DNA from: a virus
Strand: one strand, 5' to 3'
Virus record (IMG/VR): IMGVR_UViG_3300001351_000005
Location: 1-56,412 of that record
DNA length: 56,412 nucleotides
The notes beneath the pieces are model-generated. The model had not been told where the DNA came from, made no database searches, and was given only the letters and a program-made list of their open reading frames with translations. Below are positions 32,693 to 44,600 of this stretch, piece by piece (the stretch's first letter is position 1; every line of letters begins with the position of its first letter). Made by a program: the position numbers and the translations under genes.

Positions 32693-35600
32693 TTATATAA
32701 GACATTTAAGTCTTTCAATTATATCTTGTTCTCCTTGTTCTGTTTGTGAAAATAAATCACCATATAAAGCTATTGCATCGTCAAGTGTTTTTATATTTTC
32801 TCCAGAAAGCTTTTCTAAAGCAACACTATTACCTTCTACATTTGCATCCCACCATTCTACTAAGCTTGAAGCTTCTGAAATTTCTTCTGAAGCAAAAAGA
32901 TCAAGTTCTAATTGTTCTTGTTCTTGTTGCTCAAGTTCAGTGGCTTCCGGAATGCTCATATCGGTGTCTTCTATAATAGCATTACCCGTTTCATCAAAGA
33001 TAAGACTATCTGAGTTCTTAGACAACTCAGCCATTATTTGTGCCATGTCAGCTATATTTGTTTCTGGTGCATCTACATCCGCTTTAACTGTTACAGAGTC
33101 TGTAGTTTGATTTACTATTGCTGACTCAGAGTTCAGTACTTCATTAACGTCTTGTATAGCACCTTGATTAGTGTCAACTGGATACTCAACAAGTGGAGCA
33201 AATTCATCTGGTGAAAGTTCAGTATCTAAAATTGGATCTGCTGCTCTTTCTTCAGGTAAACTATTTTGTGTAGTCCCTCTTCCAACTTTTCTTGCTTGCT
33301 CATAAGTTAATCTTGGTCCTCCAACAAACCCACCACCAAACTGCTGGTTAGATCCCATTGATGAGACCTGAGAGTATTCAGTAACTTTAGAGCTAGCGTC
33401 ATCTTTTGCAAGCAGTCTAAACAATTTATAAGTATCTTTACCTTGTATTTCTGTTTTGACTCTTACAAATTCTTTTGCATTCACATGATCAAAACTTTCA
33501 GTTGTAATAGTAAGTGTATTAGGTGTAGAAATAGGATCAAATTTAACACCATCATCTAAATTACTAGCTTCATACGTGCGGAGCAATGGACCAACAATAT
33601 TAGATTGTAAGTATCCATATTTAAATTCTTTCATTACATCTTCCTTAGATATACCAAAGACACTTTCAAATTCTACTTGTCCTTTAAGTGCACTCTCTAC
33701 AGCACCAACATTCTTAAGATATTTATTCATGATAAAAGGACTCATTGCACTCATAAGACTTCCGTACTTAAGTTGCAATCCATCTTTAACCATCATGTAG
33801 TGTAGAATATCTTCTGCTACTGCCCTTGTGTCAAGTGAACCATATAGTTTTGCAAATGATGTTTGCAAATCAATTTTATTAGCTTTATTTAATCTTCTCC
33901 ATGTATCTGCCTTTACAATATTTAACCCTGTATTATTACCATCAGTCCCAGCATACTGTGTACCTATAAAATTATCTAAGAAATAATTAGGTTCTGCACC
34001 TTCTTTGGCTCTTTTAAATTGTAAGTCCTCAATTGTTTTTATCAATGATAAGTTTGTGACACCTACAACATTTGGATAGAGCAAAGTATTCTCTACAGAA
34101 GAATTACCAGAACTATTATTAAGAAGATGTTGATATGACTTTATTGTTAAGTAAGATAACAAGTCTTGTTCAACACCATTTTTTGTTTTATTATCAAACC
34201 CTTTAGAGTCAGTATTCATTTCTTTATAAGTAGGCTTCAAAATATCATTGAAGTCTTGACTCATAGTTAGAATAGTGTTAGGTAAAAGATCATTATGTAT
34301 TTGACCAAATATCTGCAAGTACTTACTTTGCCAAGTCTTACTACTCTTTCCATATATAGGTCTAACATCCATAGGTGCATCTTTATCAAACAAAGAAGTG
34401 ATGGTTTCAATATCATCTTTCATCTCTGGTATAGAGCTTGGTAAACCTTGTGTAAGACTTGTTATTTTATTTATCTTAACTGTAAAATCTGCAACCTTAT
34501 TAAATCTATCAAGTAAAAATAATATTTGCAGTCTTTCATTAGGTGTTAAATCTTCTGTACTGTCTACTGCTGATTCTAAAAATTCATCAGTTAGTTTTAC
34601 AAATGGAGCTTTATTACCGGTCTTTTCTTTTTGTTTTTGAGCTAATGCAGCTACTGCGTTTATACGGTTTGCTAATAATTTATTAAAGCCAGCATCAAAT
34701 TGATCATCTTTGTTTAATGCTTGATCATAAAGATCTCTTACTTCAGCTGAATTTATTAAAAGAATTGCCGTTCTTAAAGGAACCCCTAAAGATACCATAT
34801 TACCAACAAGCCCAACAGCTTTTATATTAAGACCAAATTTTGCTATTAAACGTTCTTTTGCATTATCAGTCTCCATTGTAACTAGAGTAGAAATAATATC
34901 TTGTATTCTATCTCCGTTTATTTTGTCCTTAGTAAAGCCATCATATGTATTACCATTAAATTTAATAGGTCTATCTAATTTAATATTATACTCACGTAGT
35001 AAACTCAATGCTAAATTAGGCTTAACAATAGCTCCAATTGCAGCACCTTTATTTGCTTCAAAAGCTTTTATCATACCATGAAGTGTGTCAATATCTACAT
35101 CAGAATCCTTTCTACTTGCAAATAATTCCACACCCTCAAGGTTAGAAAGCTCATTAAATAATTCTTCTAGCATTTTTAAGTCAGCTGCTTGATAAGCTAC
35201 AGGTAAATCTGACTTGCGTTCTCCGTTATCTTGATCAATAGACTTTAATGATTCACCAGTTACACCAGTATTACCAGCTAGAGTATATCTATAGTCTAAA
35301 ATATTATTGTTTAATACTGCTTCGTTTGGTGACCCGTGTTTTTTAACGTATGATTTGAATTGTGCCTGAGTAACAGGTAAACCCAATATCAACATTGCTC
35401 TAAGAGCTTCTTCATTAATCCTATTTACACCTTGATCATCAGTAACCCTAGTCTGTTCTGCGGCACTTAAAGCGTTATCTCTTCTTATGGCAAGTGTTTT
35501 ATCTTTATATAATGAAGATGCTGTACTAAATATGTTATTTGGTTCAGATGATTTTAAGTTCATGTATTTCACATACTCAAAATAACTATTCCCGTCTCCG

Positions 35601-38600
35601 TAAGCTTTAAAGTTTTTATTACTATCTAAGTAGTATTCTTTCATTAATGCATAAACCTTATCAATATCAAAATCTGCTCCTGATATTTCTACAAGTTCTT
35701 TAGGAAATATAGCTGTAGAACCATAATACACAGGCATAAAATCAACAATTCTAATATTTACAGCAGAGTGTTTATCTTGTGTAGGTATACGTACTCCAAA
35801 CATTTTGGCTATCACATCTGGTATAAGAGCATCCTTATTTTCTTGAATAAGTTCCATTACATCTCTAGACATAGGAGGCATAATAGTTTCACTATATCTT
35901 ACTCCTGTTGGCTCACCATTTTTAACATCATTGTTTTTATATTCCATCACCCCAGTTCTAAGTACATCTAGAACAAGAACTCCGTCATGCTTACCATCAA
36001 CAAGGTTATTTATATCTTCTAGGCTTTCTCCAGCATAAGAACTTTCTCTTACTACTTCAGACCTACTTGGCATACCATTTTCCATTTCATAGACACGTCT
36101 ATAAATTTTATGACCAAATGAAGATAATAAAGCAACTGATGTTCCAGGCACCTTTTCTCTTATTGTACCTTTACTGAAGTATGTTAAGAACATTTGTTCA
36201 AACTTCTTAGCTGTAATTGGACTATTTAAATTATACTTTTGAACTCCATCTTCAACAGCAAAAAATTCAAGTAAGTTTGATGCTGCTCCTGATGCCATCA
36301 ATCCTTTTTGTGCTTCTAATAAAAATGCAGCAAGGTTAGGCGTTATGGCACCTTTTTGTTTAGATATTTCAAACTCATCAAGAGCTGTGTCAAAACTAAA
36401 TATTAAGTTCCTTTTATTCTTATACTTTAGGATTACCCTTTGTCCAACTGCATTATTGTATGCGTCTCTGACATCACCAACTGTTTTAAGTTCAGGGCTT
36501 CCTTCTATAAATATTTCTGTAGAACCATCTTGTTCACCAGTTATAAGCTCTTTGATCTGATTCATATCAGTTACTATAAGCTTATTAGATGGGTTAACAA
36601 CCTGAAGACCTAGATATGAAGTATCTAAATTTATAGATGTTAAATTTTGTGTTGTATCAAATACACCTGACTCAAGTGGGTTTATACCTTGCTTCAACAT
36701 TTTTATTGCTGAAACTGGTGCCGCCATAGCAAAGTTTTGATTTGCTTCTTCATTAGCTTCCATTTGTTCACGCAAATAATGAAGCTGCTGCATATTAGGT
36801 TTGGCTTCCCATATACCGGTTTCTTTATTTCTATTAGATGTATACTCTTTAGTTAATACAGTAACAGACATTTTTAAAGCTGTCTTACCATCCATGTATA
36901 CAAACTTCTTAGAGTTTATAAAGTCTTGTTTTTTTGCTAAATTAATTGAGTCATTTTGAGATCCCCATGCTCTGTCTGCATTAATGGTTTGACCCATATC
37001 AATATCATTTAACATGCTTGCCATTGCAGGACTTAACCTTCCAAATGCAAATGTTGAATAGCGTATACCTTTAGAAGTAATATAAACTTGTGCATCAGCT
37101 AAATCAATATCATTTCCTGTAAAATCAGACTTTGCTGTTGGATCCTGGAATGGATACAAATCAAAGTTAGTACTAGCATGTGTTATCCCTTTACTTGGAT
37201 CAGTGACTTGGCTATATGCACTATAGTATGCTGCATTTTGTAGCTTGGCTCTTTTAACCTTATCAACCATATCTTTTAAAGAAACAGCTTGGTCACCAAG
37301 TAATAAATCATTTATTGACTTAGAGTTAATATAATTATTAAAAAATATTTGCTTTAAGTTATATGCAGCATCATCAGTAAGATTTAGTTTAAGTTGTGAT
37401 AATTCAACAGCAGATCTTGAAACACCTGATGCAATAGTCAACCCTTGTAATACTTGAGTAGATAAATTATCTTTTGCTTTCAAAGATGTAATTACATCAT
37501 TAAAGTCTTTGAAACTATCTTCTAAGCTACTATTAACTTCAGATCTTATAGATGAATTAGTTACTCCAACAGCCAATGAAACAGCTTGTTTAAATGAAAC
37601 AGTTTCACCCAGTTTAGCTTTGTCTAAAACTACTTTTAGCAATGCTTGCTTAGTTGTTTCAGAAAGTAGTAGACCGTTATTAGTAAATTTAAAAGCTCTT
37701 CCTTTATCAGCCCTATCACTTTTTTCATTATTAAACCCTTCAATATTACCCGGCTCAGTTTCAAATGCTAATGTTTCTCTGCTTATTCTATCAAACTCAG
37801 CTTCTATGCTATCTATAAATACATTTATAGCTTGAGGCGTAAGAACAACATTACCATTAACGTTTGTCACTGCTTTTATTACAGGTAAAGGAACAAGGTC
37901 TCCTGTATTTGCTGCTTCCATTACTCTTAAAAATACTGGAGCTATAGCAATTTCTTGTGCTCCTTGACCAATTACAGTTTCAACCTTACCTGTTCTTCTG
38001 TTAAAGTTTGATACATAATTATTTATTAGGGCTATTGCAAACTCTTGTGGGGTAAATTCCCCAAAGCTTTGAGTTGATTTATTCTTTGATACAGATTCAT
38101 TTAATATATCTTCACTTGCTTGATCAGCTGCACTATTAGAAATCTGCTCTTTAATTTTACTACCAGCAACTCTTATTACCTTAAGTCTATTTGTATTAGA
38201 TAGATTTAAAAAAGCTTCATTTTTAAGCAAATAATTATTTGATAAAAACTCATCATTGCTTAACTCATCAATTTTTGATTTGTTATTTAATGCAGCAACA
38301 CTCTTTAAATGATATGTAGGCAATTGATGTGCATATACTATATCACCATTTGGATTTATAAATGTAGATGAACCAATAGATTCATCAAATGCAGCATTAG
38401 AAAGACTTAATTTAGTAAGTCTTGATGCCATACCATCTTCTTTAGTAGAGAACAGATCAGCTTTTTTATTCAACCCATCATATAGTTGATCTAGCAAACT
38501 GTTTGTAATGCCATCCTCTGTATATCCATCAGCTAATGCTTTTAGCTCAGGGCTATTTTTTAAATCTTCTTCAGTTTTACTTTTAGCAATACTATAAGCA

Positions 38601-41600
38601 ATATAATTAGGACTTAATCTAATACCTATTAGGTCAAACATCTTTTGAGAAAACTCTCTTGACATTTGATATACCATAGATGTATCTTCTGGATATGATG
38701 TCATAGCTTCCTTCATATCCTTTGTTAATCTTAGAAAGTCTTTTACTCTGTTTGGATTAGCTGTAGCAAGTTTCTTTTTTGTTATGTATGCTTGGGCCCA
38801 TTCATCTAGTTGAGCATTAATATCATCACGCTCAGAGGCAGTATATATTAATAAGTTTCCATTTGAATCTCTCTCATTAAATATATAATCAACCTTATAG
38901 TTTTCAAACCCTTTTAATATTGATATCAGTAAAGAACCATCTTTAACATCTCTGAAAGGTTCAGTAGAAGTTAATGCTTCTATTGTTAAACCAGTATCAT
39001 TAAATAATTTATCTACAACTGCTTTACCTTGTGGGTTTAATCTAGAATATGAATACATTCTTTTAAGCATAACCACAGGATCACTTTCATTTGAAACTGA
39101 TTTTAATATAGTAGTGTATGCCTCTAGAAACTTAACCGGTACTATTAAAGGTTCTCCCTCCGTTAACTCTGTCTTTCCAAAAAAGTCAGTGTCAACCATA
39201 GTTGTAGTTGCTATATAAGATCTAACTTTATATGACAAAGAATTAAAACCACCTATCTCAGCTGCGTCTTTATTAAAATCACTTGTACTTCTTACACCTG
39301 ATGTTTCCTCAACGTTTTCTATTTTTAATTGATTAGCCTGATCCATATCAGAAATAACATTAACCAAACCAAAAACTTCTTTTTTAATATCTTCTGGGTA
39401 ATTAATAAATGCCATATCTATCTGTTCAAGATATAGTTTTTTGGCACCAGAAAACCCTTTATTAGCTTCTCCTTCCGGATCAAGCATTGTCATAAAGTCT
39501 GCTTCTAATTCATTATATATTTCAGTAGGGTTATATGACTTTTCAGTTAATGAAAGTTCATTTACTCTTGTTATAAACATACCCGCCATTGATCTAATCA
39601 AAGGGTCTATTACATCTGAGTCAACATATAATTCACCTGATGGCTCACCTGCATCAACTACTTTAGAAGCTGTATCATATCTCACTAATGCATTAGCAAT
39701 ACTTAATGACCCACCTAATGAGTCTTCTAATTGAGTAAATTCATTAAGTTGTACAGGTGCATTTTTAAATTTACCAGCATCTATGTTTTCATATAATGTA
39801 AGTAACTCTACAGAAGAGTACTTAGAGAAAACACCTTTAATCCATTCTATTAACTTAGTAAAGAATGATTTTATCTCAGTATTAGTTTTAGAAGATCTTG
39901 GGTTCTTTTTAAATGCCTCAAACTCATCCGCTAAATATTCTTCAGTAAACTCATTTTCTAATTCAACATCACTCATTTCCTGATATTGCTCAGCTGAATT
40001 TCTAAATCTTTGTAATTCACTCTTATATTTAGATCCGTACTTTGCTTTTACTTCTGCTTTTGCAATGCTTCTATATTTATTAATTTGTTCTTGGGTAAGA
40101 ACAGTTCTAAAAATACTGTGAAACGCTTCATGATACTTGTATGGGCTAAGTGGACTTGTATATATAATACCGCTTACATCTACACCATTAGCTATCCTAT
40201 CTAAATTCAAAACAAATGCACCTACTCTTTCATATCCGTTAGAAACACCATTATCAGCAAGAACTATTAAATCCTCTACACCAATTATATCCGGCAGGTT
40301 TTCACTTGCCCAATCTAAAAATTCATTATAGTCTTCTACACGTTCAGTCTCTGATGTAGCTTGTACTAATTTGTTAGCACCACGCTCTAATTTTTTTCTT
40401 TTAGCTAATAGATCTTGATACTCTTTACTTCCTCTAATAGCTTTTACTTTATCTTTTTTAGTAGTTAGACCTTCTTCTAACTTTTCTTTTAGAGCTATTA
40501 GTTCATCTTTAATAGTTTCAAGTTTTGTTTTTCCTGTAGGCTTTTCAATAGCCAATGCACCAGGTCCTCCTTGAACTGCAACAGCATAAGTAACTGATTG
40601 ACGGAAGACATCATTTTTCATTAACTCTTGTTCACGTGGACTTAGCTCAATACCTCTCAGTATTGCATTTACAATATGATCAAGATTTTTTTGATAGTCT
40701 CCAAAGTTATTACTATCAACTCTGTCAACCATTTCTTCAAATTCAGCATCTTCCATATCAGATACAGACTCATCGGCTTCTTCAGCTGTAGGTCTTTCTC
40801 TACCTATTGCTGATACCAACTCTATCTCATCACTTCTAGTTGCATTAGGTATGTACGCTATATCACGTGATAGTTGTATAGCATCTGACTCAGCTGAAAC
40901 TTCTATTGTTTGATTTTGTACTACTTCTGGTAATACCTCTGTAGTACTATTATCATATATTTCTTGAGGTGCAACACCTTGAGCAAAAGACTTTCTGAAG
41001 TTTTTATTTTTTAAATCTGCACTTAATTTTTCTACAGCCGGATCAGTATTATAATTTGTAAGTAAAGTTTGAATTACATCTTTAGCTGATAGATCTTTTG
41101 CATTAACTTCTTCAGGCTTTAAACCAACGTTCATGCTTGTTTTACTGCCTTTATTATCTAAAGAAATAAAGATAGACCCATCAGGACCCACATTAAGTTC
41201 AATCAAGTTACCAGGTCTGCTACTTAAAAATAATCTTTCTGATAATTCTTGATTATACTTTGCAGCTTCCTCCATGCTTTTTTCTGAATCCTTAATAGCA
41301 CCTATTCTTTTAGCTGCCTCAACTACATCTACATATAGTTCTTCTAATTCAGTATTAGTATATTCAACCGGTTTTAAATTTACTTTTGCATATGTTCCAT
41401 TTGGCAATCTTACCATAGCAAGATATCTATCTGTGCCTTTACCAGCATCCAATAGATTATCCCATTGATTTTGTTTTTTTAATTGTGTTTCAATTGCATC
41501 TTCCAAAGCATCTCTTTCTTTACCTTTTAAATTTGTAGTAAAGTCATAAGTTCTTTCACCAGTTTCTTTATCATATTTTAAATCAAAAATAAATAAGTTA

Positions 41601-44600
41601 CCCGCTTCATCTGCAGTATCATATAACAACGCATCCATTGGTAGAGGATATACTCTTTCTCTTGCTTTAGCATATGCAACTCTTCCTCCTTTAAGATTTA
41701 AGTTTATACTAAAAGGTATATCTTTTGAGTCTGCCATAAAGTAAACAACCTCATCTCCCACATTTAAATTATCAAATGTTTGAACAACTAATGCATTCAA
41801 TGCAAATGCTCTATGTACTTGTTCAAGAGCTTCTGCTTTTTGTTCTTTATTTAAACCTTTTTTTGCTAGAATAACATTGCTTGCTTGTTCCGCAGTCATA
41901 GATCTTGGATCTATAGGGGAGCCAGTACGTTGATCTCTAATTAAAAATGATTCATTATTTAAATAAGCAAATACTCCTTCCGGACTATTAGATGGTTCAA
42001 TACCCATCTCAGCTAACTTTGCATTAATAGTTTCTCGTAATGCAGGATTAGCTATACGTATACCAACAACGTACTTACTTACTAATCTATCTATTAATGG
42101 ATTAGCTTCTTTATATACTTTACCTTCTCTATTTTTAGCAGTGTAAGATCCAGTATTAGTTCCTCCTCTTGAATCAAGAGATACAACCAACTGTAAACCG
42201 GCTATTTCTTCTGGAGATAACATACTAAGAATAGCATTATATCTTTCTCTTGCTTTGGCATTATCAGATGATGAACCACCTTCAGTGTAATTAACATGAG
42301 GGTAAAGGGTAGTCAAATCATTAGTTTGAATTTTTGTTACCGTATCTGGAATTAAATTAAATGTAGTTTCTTCTAAAGTAAATCTACCTTTAAATTCTCC
42401 TTGCGGTATATACAAAAACTTTCTTTCTGCAAAAGGTCCTGTGTTATCAGACTCTTTGATTACTTTAAGTTTTTGGTTTGCACCATACTTTTTAGAAAAG
42501 CGTGGATCTTGAACAACAATATATTTTACACCGTCTTTATATATAACTTGACCATATGTTAATCCTGTTACTCCATCAAAATCAAAAGTAGTTGATGAAT
42601 CTACAAGGTTTGCATTTAGTGCATCTAAAGCATTCTTAGCTATTTTACCTTGGTCTGCTAAGAAAACTCCTTGAACAGATTTAAAGTTGGTATCTAAAAA
42701 CTCAATAATATCATCTGAAAGTTCATTGCCTTTTTTATCTAAAAACTTGTACATCTTTACAATTTCTCCAGTCTGATTATCTACTACAGATATTTTATAT
42801 ATATCTGCAGTAACACCGCCTTTATAGAATTTTCTTTGTGGTGTGTTTTCTAGAGCTTGACCTTTTTTTAACTTTACATCTGCAATCTCAACTACATCAG
42901 CCATATCAACTCCTGATTGGTTTAATATAGATGTTATAACTGGATTATTAATTAATACTTCAGGGTCCAGTAAAAACTCTTCTAATCCTACATCTTCTTT
43001 TATTACATCTGTTCCAAGAGGATTATTAAATTCTAGTGTGCCTTCTACTCCTACCTCTGATTTTCCTGATGCCCATACTTTTTTAATTGCATTAACAACA
43101 TTTCTAATGTTAACTGCTTCAGCAGAACTCATCCACGCAGTACTATCTAAAATAGGTAAGCCTAATCTTGCTTGCTTAGCTCTATAATTTTTATAGGCTC
43201 TCTCCAATGCCTTAACTAATAAAGGACTATTAGTGCTTACATCAATTTTTATATCTATACCTGCCTTTTCTAAAAGTACATCAAGTGCAGATCTTGTTTC
43301 TTCAGTTTCTTCAATTGCAATTTCTTCTTCGGTTTGTGGTGCATCATCCTCTTTAGTATTGTCTGCTCTAGTTTCTTTATATGTAGTTAACAATCTTTGG
43401 ACTTGACCAAATGCTACTGTATGAATTTCAGGTTGTATTTTACCATTATCATCATAAAAATCTGTCAAGAAAGCTGCATTACCAGTCTTCAAAAACATTT
43501 CTGTTTGTGCTATTGCTGGATAAACACCCAACTTACCTAACTGATTTATTAGTTCATTTGCCTCAACTATATCTACATACTGCTTTAACATTTCTTCTGT
43601 TATCTTAGCACGTTGATTATATATCTCTTTGTTTACTTCATACTGTCTTTGTTGAATCTCAGAAAACTTTTCTGGATTTTGCATGTACTGAATAGCTTTA
43701 TCATATACACGTGCTCTTCCTTTTAATGCACCGTAGTCAACAATTTGTTCTAAGGCAGCATCAATTTTTGCTTCATCCGCAAATGAACCAGCAGAAGATG
43801 CCATAAATCTTATATAGTTTCTAAACTCATTTCTAAGCTTTCCTTTTAAAAGTTTGTTTCTTTTAAAGGTTCCATTCTTAAATCTATTTTGTGGATCAGA
43901 AATGATCTTTTGAATAGCTTTTAATCTTTTAATTTTTTCTCTTTTGGTTTTGTTAGATTCCCCAATACCTTCAGTTGCACCTTCAGTTGCAATCACTTCA
44001 AGGTTAAGCATGTCTATCTCATTCTGAATTGATTTCTCATCAAGCAGATTAGTTACATCATTTGCAGACATTTTATCAAACAAAGGATCAGATTGTAATT
44101 TATTATAGATACTATCTGCTCTTTCTAATGCTCTAGTAAATCCATCATTTGTAAACATGTATAAATAACGTACATGTTCATATGCTTCTTCATTAAGCAT
44201 TTCCTTAATGTATTCTCTTTGCTGTGTCTTAGGATTAAACTTGTTTTTGTTAAATGGGTTTTTAAATTTGTCCTTGTTTTGATTATAAGACTCTTCCATC
44301 TTATCAATACCTACAAGCATATTATTAATACGTTCTCTTAACTTACCATCCTTCTTATCTTTATTAGATACTCCAGGAAATGCCTGAGCTAATTCTACAT
44401 CACTTAATTCTAAAAATCCTTTTAACTGATCTTTAAAATGCTGTGAACCATTACCTGCAAACATTGTATAATATTGTTGGAACTTTGATCTATCTGCATT
44501 GTCAACAAAATTAAACATGTCAAGAGCACTCCTCATATTCTCAGCAGCTTCTTTTTGAACCATAAAGTTCAATCTGTTTAAGTCAAATAAACTAGATGGA

